The position numbers and the translations under genes are program-made. 22,603 nucleotides of DNA from Clostridia bacterium (lineage in GTDB: Bacteria; Bacillota; Clostridia; Lachnospirales; Cellulosilyticaceae): positions 1 to 22,603 of the forward strand of contig JAQSYC010000016.1 of assembly GCA_029256345.1 (NCBI GenBank), written 5' to 3'. Each line of letters starts with the position of its first letter. Positions within the stretch are counted from its first letter, which is position 1. The notes under the pieces are model-generated. The model was not told the origin of the DNA, searched no databases, and was given only the letters and a program-made list of their open reading frames with translations. Of the stretch, positions 15,747-22,578 are shown in pieces.

Positions 15747-15788
15747 TCAGCTTGGAAGGCTGACGTTCTACCATTGAACTACACCCGC
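15747..15788 (-). pseudogene. Truncated tRNA-Gly(TCC), 5' half only
   Basis: The minus strand reads GCGGGTG acceptor strand, a complete D arm (GTTCAATGGTAGAAC) and a complete anticodon arm TCAGC-CTTCCAA-GCTGA (anticodon TCC). It then breaks off. The variable loop, T arm and 3' acceptor strand are missing and replaced by the GGATACG spacer that also precedes the other tRNA-His. It cannot form a normal tRNA. It is the first element after the array promoter, so it should be transcribed. Confidence 0.85.
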
Positions 15789-15855
15789 TTAAAGTTTAAT
15801 ACTTTAAATCTTTCTCTGTCTGTTTTAAGACTTTTTGTCTCAACCGACAAAATGT

Positions 15856-15884
15856 ATTATACATAACTTCTTTGCATACGTCAA
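15856..15884 (-). promoter_or_regulatory. Sigma-A promoter of the large tRNA array
   Basis: Minus strand: -35 TTGACG (15884-15879), 17-bp spacer, perfect -10 TATAAT (15861-15856). Eight bases after the -10 a G at 15848 starts GTCGG, the same sequence and distance as in the promoter at 4664-4692. The leader to the first tRNA element is about 60 nt. Confidence 0.9.
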
Positions 15885-15911
15885 CACTTTTTGCTTTTTT
15901 TTTTTATTTTT

Positions 15912-16457
15912 TTATTTACTCCTATAAATGTTACATACCGGGTGTGTACAAACCCTATCCTCGCCAATGAGCTGCATGACAGCTATATCTTTAATACACC
16001 CTGCATCAATTTCCACTACGCCATAGGATGGGTACTCTGAATCCCTTGGACTGCTGATACTTCCTGGATTTAAAAGTATTATCCCCCTTTTCTTTTCCAG
16101 ATATGCAGCATGGGTATGTCCACATATTGCTAAATCAGCCCCTTCTGCCATTGCATCTATTAGGAGTTCATCATAATCTCCCCATTTGACTGCATGTCTA
16201 TGTCCATGGGTAATAAATAGAGACACGCCCTCTATCTCAATTGTTTTGCTATATTCTGAAGCATGGGCTATACCGTCACAGTTTCCCAAAACAGCATGCA
16301 CCTCTATTTCAGGATAAATTTTCTTCAGACTTTCCATGTCATCCCAGTGATCACCACAATGGATAATCGTTTTGACTCCTAATGGTCTCATTCTTTTTAA
16401 TAGTTTCATAACATTGATTATGTTTCCATGGGTATCACTAATCACTAATACTTTCAT
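15912..16457 (-). CDS. YfcE/MJ0936-type metallophosphoesterase
   Basis: 181-residue calcineurin-like phosphodiesterase. The dimetal site is complete: Asp8 and His10 (ISDTHGN), Asp36 (HCGDHWD), Asn59 (LGNCD), His84 (THGH), and His114/His116 (GHTH). The family hydrolyses small phosphodiesters in vitro, and its cell role is uncertain. The gene starts 2 nt after the rdgB stop, with GAGGAA overlapping the end of rdgB, so the two are translationally coupled. This pairing is common in Firmicutes and suggests shared house-cleaning work, an inference. No terminator follows before the tRNA promoter. Confidence 0.93.
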   Translation of the reverse strand: MKVLVISDTHGNIINVMKLLKRMRPLGVKTIIHCGDHWDDMESLKKIYPEIEVHAVLGNCDGIAHASEYSKTIEIEGVSLFITHGHRHAVKWGDYDELLIDAMAEGADLAICGHTHAAYLEKKRGIILLNPGSISSPRDSEYPSYGVVEIDAGCIKDIAVMQLIGEDRVCTHPVCNIYRSK

Positions 16458-16459
16458 CT

Positions 16460-17059
16460 CTATTCCTCTAACAGCACCTTTAGCGTTTCTTTCACTTGCT
16501 TGAGTGCTTTTCCTCTATGACTGATTTTATTTTTTAAATCCATAGGCATATCTGCTGTAGATGTTTCAAACTCTTCCACAAAAAAGATAGGATCGTACCC
16601 AAAACCATGACTGCCCTTGGCTTCGTATCCTATATAACCTTCAATCGTCCCAACTGCAGTAATAGTGGGGCTATGGGGCGCTGCGACTGCCATTGCACAC
16701 ACAAATCTAGCGCCTCTTTGATCTTTAGGTACATCCTTTAAGCGATCTAATATGATTTGATTTTTGACCGTATAGGAGGTATCTTTGCCTAAATACCGGG
16801 CTGAATACACTCCTGGTTCTTTGTTTAAACAATCTATCTCAAGTCCTGAATCATCTGCGATAATAATGGCATCTGTATACAGCCTTAACGCCTCAGCTTT
16901 TATGCATGCATTTTCTACAAACGTCTTGCCATTCTCTTCAATATCAAGATCAATCCCAGCTTCAAGCATTGTTTTTACTTCTACATTTAGACCCATCAGC
17001 ATATTTTTAATTTCAACAACTTTTCCCTCATTTTGCGTTGCAACAATGATCGTTTTCAC
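16460..17059 (-). CDS. rdgB: RdgB/HAM1 non-canonical purine NTP pyrophosphatase
   Basis: Hydrolyses XTP, ITP and dITP to monophosphates, keeping damaged purines out of nucleic acids. Signatures: TQNEGK (8-13), TFVENA (46-51), ADDSGLEID (68-76), SHGFGYDPIF (150-159) and SHR (180-182). I choose the GTG at 17059 because AGGAGG lies 8 nt upstream. The in-frame ATG at 17065 is only 2 nt from it, and the GTG at 17080 lacks a site. From 17059 the protein begins MKTIIVATQN, as family members do, and is 199 aa. Coupled to the phosphoesterase downstream. Confidence 0.95.
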   Translation of the reverse strand: MKTIIVATQNEGKVVEIKNMLMGLNVEVKTMLEAGIDLDIEENGKTFVENACIKAEALRLYTDAIIIADDSGLEIDCLNKEPGVYSARYLGKDTSYTVKNQIILDRLKDVPKDQRGARFVCAMAVAAPHSPTITAVGTIEGYIGYEAKGSHGFGYDPIFFVEEFETSTADMPMDLKNKISHRGKALKQVKETLKVLLEE

Positions 17060-17122
17060 ACGCATTTCCTCCTCAGTCACTCCGCCATTTTTATATTATT
17101 TAATCTTATAGATTGTTTCTCT

Positions 17123-17151
17123 ATAATATGTACAAAATTAATAGATGCCAC
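17123..17151 (-). promoter_or_regulatory. Candidate promoter for rdgB
   Basis: Minus strand GTGGCA (17151-17146), 17-bp spacer, TATTAT (17128-17123), about 64 nt before the start codon and just after the cheW terminator. Good spacing, imperfect -35. Confidence 0.5.
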
Positions 17152-17157
17152 TACTTA

Positions 17158-17195
17158 AAATTTAAAAAGGAGGATATGCCCTCCTTTTTAAATTT
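17158..17195 (-). terminator. Intrinsic terminator after cheW
   Basis: A 16-bp perfect stem (17158-17173 and 17180-17195) with GGAGG/CCTCC at the loop end, a 6-nt loop, and A5/T5 within the arms. It starts 15 nt after the cheW stop and separates prfB-cheW from rdgB. Confidence 0.85.
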
Positions 17196-17210
17196 AACTT
17201 TTAAAAATCG

Positions 17211-17663
17211 TTACCCTATCTCTTGTAACACTTTTTCATCGGCTTCTGATAAAAGCAAGTCCACATCAAAAATAACGATAATCCTACCATCTCTTTTAAT
17301 AATACCCTCAATATATTTGCTTTCATATTTTTCAAGCATTTTAGGGGGATATTCTATTTCTGACTCTTCAATAGTAAGTATCTCACAAACACTATCCACC
17401 ATAAAACCCACCTTAGAGTCTTCCATATTCATTAAAATAATTTTAGTATCTTCTAGCGACTCTTTTTTAGGCATATGAAATCTGCATCTTAAATTATATA
17501 TCGGGTAAATGTTGCCTCTTAAATTAATGATACCTTCAATATACTCCGGAACTTCTGGAACTTGTCTAACCGGTTCGTAATTCCCTATTTCTAGAATTCT
17601 CATGATGTCAATACTGTATTCCTGATCCAATAATTTAAATACTACTATTTGCCTTGCTGCCAT
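17211..17663 (-). CDS. cheW: CheW-like chemotaxis coupling protein
   Basis: 150-residue single CheW domain. CheW links chemoreceptors to the kinase CheA at the membrane. Recognisable segments are QIVVFKLLDQEYSIDI at the start, EYIEGIINLRGNIYPIYNLR (about 41-60), and VGFMVDSVCEIL (about 83-94). The ATG at 17663 has AGGGGG at good spacing; an ATG 14 codons upstream would overlap the end of prfB and lacks a site. No cheA, receptor or flagellar gene is near, so its partners are elsewhere. It is placed 20 bp after prfB and should share its transcript. It could serve a non-chemotaxis CheA-type system. Confidence 0.93.
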   Translation of the reverse strand: MAARQIVVFKLLDQEYSIDIMRILEIGNYEPVRQVPEVPEYIEGIINLRGNIYPIYNLRCRFHMPKKESLEDTKIILMNMEDSKVGFMVDSVCEILTIEESEIEYPPKMLEKYESKYIEGIIKRDGRIIVIFDVDLLLSEADEKVLQEIG

Positions 17664-17683
17664 CAAATAATCCCCCTTATTTT

Positions 17684-18794
17684 TTAATCCCTTTGATGTA
17701 TCCAAGCTAAATATGCATTCATAAATTTATCTACATCCCCATCCATAACAGCACCTGTATTACCAGTCTCCTGCAGTGTTCTATGATCTTTTACCATATT
17801 ATAGGGATGAAATACATAAGACCTGATTTGACTGCCCCATGCGATGTCTTTTTTCTCGCCTCGGATGTCATCTAATGTATCCATACGCTCTTGTTTTTGT
17901 TTTTCTAAAAGTTTTGCTTTTAACATTTCCATAGCTTTTTCTCTATTTTGAATCTGTGAACGTTCATTTTGACACTGAACCACTATACCTGTCGGTGTAT
18001 GAGTGATACGTACAGCTGAATCCGTTGTATTAATATGTTGTCCACCAGCTCCTGTTGCTCTATACGTATCAATTCTCAAATCTTCTGTCCTTATCTCTAG
18101 CTGTATCTCCTCTGTAATCCGTGGCATGATATCACAAGATGCAAAAGAAGTATGTCTCCTACCAGAAGAATCAAAGGGTGAAATACGCACCAATCTGTGA
18201 ATCCCTTTCTCTGATTTAAGATAGCCATAAGCATTTTGTCCACTTATTTGAAGTGTAACCGATTTGACACCGGCCTCTTCTCCATCCAGATAATCCAGTA
18301 CATCCACTTTATAGCCTTTTTTCTCAGCCCACCTCGTATACATTCTTAGCAACATACTTACCCAGTCACAAGCTTCTGTTCCGCCAGCTCCCGGATGAAG
18401 CTCTAAAATGGCATCATTTTTATCATATTCTTCATCTAATAAAGTTGCAATCAGCATTTGGTCGTAATTTTCACAAAACTCTTCTGCCTTTTGCTTAGCT
18501 TCTGTTGCTAACTCTTTGTCATCCTCTTCATCAGCCATTTCGATGAGTACCAAAGTATCTTCATAGCTCATGCACAGCTTATCGTATTTATCGACTAATT
18601 CTTTATATCCCTTTAACTTTTGAAGAATATTTTGTGCCTTTTCTATATCATTCCAAAACCCATTATCCATAGTGGTTTCTTCTAGTTCACTAATAAGTTC
18701 TTTTACTCGATCTACGTCAAAGAGAGTTCCCCATCTCATTTAATTTAGCTCTGTATGGTTCAAGAACTATCTGTAGCTGCTCTAATTCCAACAT
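17684..18794 (-). CDS. prfB: Peptide chain release factor 2, made by +1 programmed frameshift
   Basis: RF2 releases the peptide at UGA and UAA codons. Translation starts at the ATG at 18794 (AAAGGAGT 6 nt upstream), reads 25 codons and meets an in-frame TGA at 18719-18717. The ribosome slips on CTT, skips the base at 18719 and resumes at GAC (18718), giving about 369 residues. With this numbering the SPF stop-recognition tripeptide falls at 205-207 and the catalytic GGQ at 250-252, the same positions as in Escherichia coli RF2. A separate unshifted reading would start at an ATG at 18739 inside the gene and lacks the N-terminal helix and an RBS. Low RF2 raises slipping, a known autoregulation. 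The gene is followed by cheW after 20 bp. Confidence 0.95.
18716..18732 (-). other. prfB +1 frameshift site (CTT TGA C)
   Basis: Slippery CTT at 18722-18720, in-frame TGA at 18719-18717, next base C. The upstream Shine-Dalgarno-like GGGG is at 18732-18729, 6 nt before CTT. The Escherichia coli site has AGGGGG only 3 nt away. The core is canonical; the stimulator looks weaker or displaced. Confidence 0.93.
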
Positions 18795-18850
18795 ATTATC
18801 ACTCCTTTATAATAATTTAAATCTTTTAATTGATGTTGTTACACCTATAC

Positions 18851-18883
18851 AAAAAAATCACTCCACGACTTACTTGAGTGATT
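18851..18883 (-). terminator. Terminator of tRNA-fMet
   Basis: Stem AATCACTC/GAGTGATT (8 bp, 18876-18883 with 18856-18863), 12-nt loop, then seven T on the minus strand. It starts 8 nt after the tRNA. Confidence 0.85.
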
Positions 18884-18890
18884 CTTGCAA

Positions 18891-18964
<74 letters not shown>

Positions 18965-18982
18965 TTATTAAAATGTAACCTC

Positions 18983-19010
18983 AGTATATCACCAATAGAC
19001 TGTTTGTCAA
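18983..19010 (-). promoter_or_regulatory. Promoter of tRNA-fMet
   Basis: Minus strand TTGACA (19010-19005), 16-bp spacer, TATACT (18988-18983) with extended TGA. The -35 begins 2 nt after the divIC stop codon, and the leader to the tRNA is only about 10 nt. Confidence 0.85.
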
Positions 19011-19012
19011 GG

Positions 19013-19294
19013 TTAGTGCTTTTCTCGAAGCACAATATCCTCTTTTTTCACCATTCCGAGTTTTCCTCTTGCTATTTTCTCAATGTATTCGGGAGTATTG
19101 ATTTGTGTAATCTCTTGTTCTAATTTCTCTAGCTCTTTTTGTCTTGACCTCAACATTTGCTGATCCAAATCAATTTGCTGATCCACTCGCTTAATAAGTT
19201 TATTTAATTGATAACTTTTTACACCTAACACCGAAATAGTAATAAACGTCAAAATAAATACTACGCGGACAATAGTTTGCTTTATGTTTTTCAT
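19013..19294 (-). CDS. divIC: DivIC/FtsB-type septum formation initiator
   Basis: Small bitopic division protein of 93 residues that would join the FtsL/DivIB complex at the septum. Visible are a short cytoplasmic N-terminus, one membrane helix (about 8-25), an extracellular coiled coil (about 28-62, rich in Leu, Gln and Glu), and the conserved end PEYIEKIARGKLGMVKKEDI (about 68-87). The position after yabQ is conserved with Bacillus subtilis. The RBS AGGGAT is weak. The 90-bp gap before it shows no sure promoter. Confidence 0.92.
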   Translation of the reverse strand: MKNIKQTIVRVVFILTFITISVLGVKSYQLNKLIKRVDQQIDLDQQMLRSRQKELEKLEQEITQINTPEYIEKIARGKLGMVKKEDIVLREKH

Positions 19295-19384
19295 TAGTAT
19301 CCCTACTTTTAAATTAAATTAAATAATATGTGAGGATAAAATATTACCTACCTTCATCTTATCTAATTTACTATAATTTGTAAA

Positions 19385-19906
19385 TCATTTTTTTCTTTTT
19401 CTAATACGCATTTCTGTCCGTATCTCAGCTTTTTTATGATACCATCGTCTTTTTAATCCCCTTAATTTCATTTTTTTATAATAAGATACAATCTCCAGCT
19501 TAGTGCCCACATAACTTAGAGGAATTTTTATAAGATTTATAAATCCGTTGATAGGTATACGTAAGATTTTTATCACATAACTTATAAAAACCTTTATGTA
19601 CTTGATAACAAGCGTTGCAATTTTCATAAACACAATACTGAAACTTGCAAAATAAAGTATTGCACCTAATAAAATGCCTATAAAAACAAATGGTCTGATA
19701 GCACCATAGTTATTAACGTATAACATATAAAAACCAATAAGTGCACAGATAACCCAGTATAGAGCATCTTCTATCTGAACGAGAAAATCAGGATGCTTTA
19801 TAAGTTTTCTTAAAATCCTTATTATATCAAAAAACATACCTATTATAACCCCTATTTCAATGCAGGTAATAAACAACAGCGCCTGATCATTTACAATTTG
19901 ATTCAT
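19385..19906 (-). CDS. yabQ: Spore cortex biosynthesis membrane protein YabQ
   Basis: 173 residues with about four hydrophobic segments (around 8-28, 46-64, 71-92 and 95-115), then a strongly basic tail (about 140-173, ending RIRKRKK) expected in the cytoplasm. YabQ is needed for spore cortex formation in Bacillus subtilis and acts in the outer forespore membrane. Identification rests on the hydrophobic pattern plus the position between yabP and divIC. It starts 15 bp after yabP; GGGG lies 8 nt before the ATG. Confidence 0.88.
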   Translation of the reverse strand: MNQIVNDQALLFITCIEIGVIIGMFFDIIRILRKLIKHPDFLVQIEDALYWVICALIGFYMLYVNNYGAIRPFVFIGILLGAILYFASFSIVFMKIATLVIKYIKVFISYVIKILRIPINGFINLIKIPLSYVGTKLEIVSYYKKMKLRGLKRRWYHKKAEIRTEMRIRKRKK

Positions 19907-19921
19907 CGCATAATCCCCATC

Positions 19922-20203
19922 TCACTTAAATAGTTTTGACATAATAGAACCCTTTTTCTTAACAACGCCTTGGGTGTCGTGGTAGATCAGTTCTGTAATA
20001 GTGCCCTCCACAACCATATCCCCATCATCTATATTCATTTTTACAATATGAAGGCCATCCCCTTTGATTTCAATATAGCCTTCATTGGTCTCAAGTTCTA
20101 TGATTCCTTCGTCAAAAGAAAATACATCTGTAACCCCTGTTAAAGATAATTTCTCACGATCTACAATATTTACAATATGCTTTCTTGTCATCTTCTCTTC
20201 CAT
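19922..20203 (-). CDS. yabP: Sporulation protein YabP
   Basis: 93-residue YabP/YqfC-family protein made of short beta strands: KHIVNIVDREKLSLTGVTDV (about 8-27), FDEGIIELET, YIEIKGDGLHI, and a late region EGTITELIYHD. Family members act in spore coat or cortex formation, with the mechanism unclear. The ATG at 20203 has AAAAGGGTG about 8 nt upstream; an ATG 18 nt earlier has no site. The RBS joins the 3' arm of a 16-bp hairpin (20214-20256), so its access may be limited. Confidence 0.88.
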   Translation of the reverse strand: MEEKMTRKHIVNIVDREKLSLTGVTDVFSFDEGIIELETNEGYIEIKGDGLHIVKMNIDDGDMVVEGTITELIYHDTQGVVKKKGSIMSKLFK

Positions 20204-20213
20204 TTTCATCACC

Positions 20214-20256
20214 CTTTTCATATAAATAGCTTTATATTAACTATTTATATGAAAAG
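20214..20256 (-). promoter_or_regulatory. 16-bp inverted repeat abutting the yabP ribosome binding site
   Basis: Arms 20214-20229 and 20241-20256 are perfectly complementary with an 11-nt loop. On the minus strand the second arm ends in AAAAG, and GGTGATG follows at once, so part of the yabP RBS lies in the stem. No T-run follows, so it is not a typical terminator. It may set the ratio of rqcP to yabP translation or be an RNA processing site. Confidence 0.55.
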
Positions 20257-20268
20257 AAAAGATAATTA

Positions 20269-20508
20269 TTACAGAATACGGTACAAGTTATTTGTTTCTT
20301 CTTTTTTAACATGCTCTTTAATCTCTAATACCTCGTATTTCGAAGTTTGTGTCCCAAATCTAATCTCAATGATATCTCCTATCTTTACAATTGTACTAGA
20401 TTTAGCTGGTTTTCCATTTACTGAAACTCTTTGGTGGTCGCAGGCCTCTTGTGCAATGGTACGTCTCTTTATAATACGTGCTAGTTTTAAATATTTATCT
20501 ATACGCAT
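20269..20508 (-). CDS. rqcP: RqcP (YabO), S4-domain ribosome quality-control factor
   Basis: 79-residue S4 RNA-binding protein. The S4 motif starts at residue 1 (MRIDKYLKLARIIKRRTIAQ) and continues through VSVNGKPAKSSTIVKIGDII. In Bacillus subtilis YabO/RqcP binds stalled 50S subunits and helps RqcH add C-terminal alanine tails. AGGAGG lies at ideal spacing. It sits 72 bp after hup, downstream of the hup terminator, with only about 30 bp free for a promoter, so it probably depends on read-through. Confidence 0.92.
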   Translation of the reverse strand: MRIDKYLKLARIIKRRTIAQEACDHQRVSVNGKPAKSSTIVKIGDIIEIRFGTQTSKYEVLEIKEHVKKEETNNLYRIL

Positions 20509-20537
20509 TGTTTCCTCCTCATATCTTTTAAATAGTT

Positions 20538-20567
20538 AAAAAAAATCTACACAAATTGTGTAGATTT
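20538..20567 (-). terminator. Terminator after hup
   Basis: A 10-bp perfect stem AAATCTACAC/GTGTAGATTT (20543-20552 and 20558-20567), 5-nt loop, then eight T on the minus strand. A classical strong terminator 13 nt after the hup stop. Confidence 0.92.
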
Positions 20568-20580
20568 AAAGTGCTTTTAT

Positions 20581-20859
20581 CTATTCGCCTTTAACAACAT
20601 CTTTCAGAGCTTTGCCAGGTTTGAATTTTGGTGCTTTTCCTCCTGGGATAGGCATTTCTTCATTTGTTTTTGGATTTCTTCCTACACGTGGTTTACGCTC
20701 AGTTACTTCAAACGTTCCAAATCCAACTAATTGAATTTTTCCCCCAGCTTTAAGTTCTTCCATTACAGATTCTTCAAATGCTTTAAGAGCTTTTTCAGCA
20801 TCTTTTTTACTCATTTCTGCTTTTGCAGCGATAGCTGCTACCAATTCAGATTTGTTCAT
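20581..20859 (-). CDS. hup: HU-type DNA-binding protein
   Basis: 92-residue nucleoid protein that bends and compacts DNA. Typical landmarks are MNKSELVAAIAAKAEMSKKD at the N-terminus, the conserved GFGTFEVTERKPRVGRNPKT DNA-contact region (about 45-64), the PIPGGKAPKFKPGKALKD arm and C-terminal end. The ATG at 20859 has AGAGGAGG at good spacing; the ATG 21 nt upstream places that RBS inside the gene. It lies 60 bp after mazG. Confidence 0.97.
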   Translation of the reverse strand: MNKSELVAAIAAKAEMSKKDAEKALKAFEESVMEELKAGGKIQLVGFGTFEVTERKPRVGRNPKTNEEMPIPGGKAPKFKPGKALKDVVKGE

Positions 20860-20919
20860 TATCTTTCCTCCTCTATTCATGTTTTTAACATGGATATATG
20901 TATTGAAAATGAGCGTCGC

Positions 20920-21708
20920 TTACTCCAGAGTTTTGCATTCTTCCCATAACTTATTCATCTCTTGTAATGATAAATCAAGGACCTGTTTTCCTTGTGCAAA
21001 CGCTGAATTTTCAATATATCTAAATCTATTTATAAACTTTTCAAGTGACTTTGTCAAGGCAAATTCCGGATTTAAATTAAAAAAAGTGGATAAATTGACT
21101 ACGCTAAATAGTAAATCTCCTAATTCCTCTTCAATTTGGGTTATATTTCCATTTTTAATCGATTTTTTTAATTCTTCACTCTCTTCTGATATCTTTTCAA
21201 ATAGTGGGTTGTATTCATCCCAAAACAAGCCAGATTTTGCTACTTTTTTTTGAACTTTTTGCGTTCTTATAAGTGCTGGCAAAGCTTTAGCTATTCTTTC
21301 TATAGACTCCGAGACGGATGCCTCTTTTTTCTCTTTTTTCTTTAATTCTTCCCAAGTATTCACAACCTCATGAGGGGTATCTATCCCTTGGATGCCATTA
21401 AACACATGAGGATGCCTATAGACTAATTTTTTAGCAAGGGTGTCTACAACCCCTTCCATGTCAAACTGGTCTTCTTCTTTGCCTATTTGTGCATGTAAGA
21501 GCACTTGAAGAAGTACATCTCCTAATTCTTCTTTCATATTGGGCATATCTTCATTTTTAATAGCGTCCACTAGTTCATAACTTTCTTCTAATAAATGAGG
21601 CAGTAGTGAAAAATGAGTCTGTACTTTGTCCCACGGGCATCCATTTTCTCCCCTAAGCCTCTCAATAATCGCAAGTAACTCCTCATAGGTATATCGCCTA
21701 TCTTCCAT
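20920..21708 (-). CDS. mazG: MazG nucleoside triphosphate pyrophosphohydrolase
   Basis: 262-residue protein with two MazG modules, hydrolysing NTPs and dNTPs to monophosphates. The first module carries GCPWDKVQTHFSL (about 23-35), the metal-binding EESYE (41-45) and KEELGD (59-64). The second carries SEESEEL (about 173-179) and the EEELGDLLFSVVNL stretch (about 191-204). The ATG at 21708 has GGGAG 8 nt upstream; a GTG 9 nt earlier overlaps that site. In Bacillus subtilis the equivalent is the C-terminal half of YabN, which has an added methylase domain; this one lacks it. Confidence 0.94.
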   Translation of the reverse strand: MEDRRYTYEELLAIIERLRGENGCPWDKVQTHFSLLPHLLEESYELVDAIKNEDMPNMKEELGDVLLQVLLHAQIGKEEDQFDMEGVVDTLAKKLVYRHPHVFNGIQGIDTPHEVVNTWEELKKKEKKEASVSESIERIAKALPALIRTQKVQKKVAKSGLFWDEYNPLFEKISEESEELKKSIKNGNITQIEEELGDLLFSVVNLSTFFNLNPEFALTKSLEKFINRFRYIENSAFAQGKQVLDLSLQEMNKLWEECKTLE

Positions 21709-21756
21709 TTCTTTCACTCCCTACAAGCTTTTTATAAAATTTTACCTTATAATCTG

Positions 21757-21793
21757 AAAAAAAGCCAGTAACTTATAAATAAGTCATTGGCTT
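21757..21793 (-). terminator. Terminator after spoVT
   Basis: An imperfect 15-bp stem (AAGCCAATGACTTAT paired with 21762-21776, one mismatch and one G-U), 2-nt centre, then seven T on the minus strand. Starts 6 nt after the spoVT stop. Confidence 0.8.
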
Positions 21794-21799
21794 CTCCAA

Positions 21800-22351
21800 T
21801 TATTGTTCCATTTGTTTGCCTATAAAACCAGCTGCTGACTGGGCCAATTTTTCTTCTACTTCTCCCATTAAACTGTTTTTGTTAGGTGATAAGAAAATAA
21901 CTGCCCCTATTGCATCTCCTTCACAAATAATCGGAGAAATAACTTCTGAATAATAACCTTCTGTTGAACCTTCGGATAAAATAGGTGCAAACTTAGAATC
22001 ATCTTTTGTTGCTTTAAATATAGCGCGATTTTCAATGATTTTTTCTAAGTTACTGCTGATTCCTTTATCTAAAAATTCTTTCTTTGAGCCTCCTGCTACT
22101 GCAATAACCTGATCCTTATCGGATATACAGGTAATGTGGCCTGTCGCCTGTGCTAAAGCATCTGCATACTCTTTCACAAAGGAACTCAACTCTCCTACTG
22201 GAGAATACTTCTTGAGAATTACTTGTCCTTCGTTATCCGTAAATATTTCTAACGGATCCCCTTCTCTGATACGTAATGTTCTTCTTATTTCTTTGGGTAT
22301 GACCACTCGGCCTAAATCATCTATTCTTCTAACGATGCCTGTTGCTTTCAA
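21800..22351 (-). CDS. spoVT: SpoVT, AbrB-type late sporulation transcription factor
   Basis: 183-residue regulator of forespore genes. The N-terminal swapped-hairpin AbrB/SpoVT DNA-binding domain has TGIVRRIDDLGRVVIPKEIR (4-23) and the following RREGD-like REGDPLEIFTD. Residues about 55-180 form a GAF-like domain that tetramerises and may sense a ligand. The start is TTG at 22351: AAGGAGG lies 9 nt upstream, and from there the protein begins MKATGIVRR as in other SpoVT proteins. No ATG is available at this place. Followed by its own terminator, so monocistronic. Confidence 0.93.
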   Translation of the reverse strand: MKATGIVRRIDDLGRVVIPKEIRRTLRIREGDPLEIFTDNEGQVILKKYSPVGELSSFVKEYADALAQATGHITCISDKDQVIAVAGGSKKEFLDKGISSNLEKIIENRAIFKATKDDSKFAPILSEGSTEGYYSEVISPIICEGDAIGAVIFLSPNKNSLMGEVEEKLAQSAAGFIGKQMEQ

Positions 22352-22429
22352 ACAAAACAACCTCCTTAATGTCTAAATAAGTAAATTAGTGACTTGTAAT
22401 TTATCATTATTATGCTACATATAATATGA

Positions 22430-22457
22430 TAATATGCATCCTTTAACCTACTTTTCA
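22430..22457 (-). promoter_or_regulatory. Possible forespore (sigma-G-like) promoter for spoVT
   Basis: Minus strand CATATTA (22436-22430) resembles the sigma-G -10. A TGAAAA (22457-22452) sits 15 bp upstream, one base off a sigma-G-type -35 with slightly short spacing. A second CATATTA lies at 22428-22422. Weak, AT-rich evidence, supported only by spoVT being a sigma-G gene in Bacillus subtilis. Confidence 0.3.
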
Positions 22458-22505
22458 TTTCTTTAATTCAAGTATTACCAATCTACCTTGAATTCATCCA
22501 TTATA

Positions 22506-22543
22506 AAAAGGGGGTGTCTCAAATTAATGAGGCGCCTCCTTTT
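22506..22543 (+). terminator. Strong hairpin at the right edge
   Basis: Plus-strand RNA can form a 16-bp stem (22506-22521 with 22528-22543, three G-U pairs) with core GGGGGTGTCTCA and a 6-nt loop, followed by T-rich sequence within the arm. The minus-strand version has mismatches at those places. No plus-strand gene ends here, so the source transcript is unclear. Confidence 0.45.
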
Positions 22544-22551
22544 CTGTGCAT

Positions 22552-22578
22552 AAAAAAAACGAGCCATAATTAGCCCGT
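22552..22578 (-). terminator. Terminator of a gene beyond the right edge
   Basis: Minus strand ACGGGC, 8-nt loop, GCTCGT, with one G-U pair, followed by eight T (22559-22552). Suggests a minus-strand gene lying to the right of this window ends upstream of spoVT. Confidence 0.55.

Noticed and set aside
18795..18850. A separate small ORF upstream of prfB
   Set aside because: The 25-codon frame just before the main prfB frame is the true prfB start joined by +1 frameshift, not an independent leader peptide.
20852..21253. Plus-strand open frame of 133 codons opposite mazG and the hup leader
   Set aside because: Antisense to the second MazG module, Phe/Ser-rich, no Shine-Dalgarno sequence.
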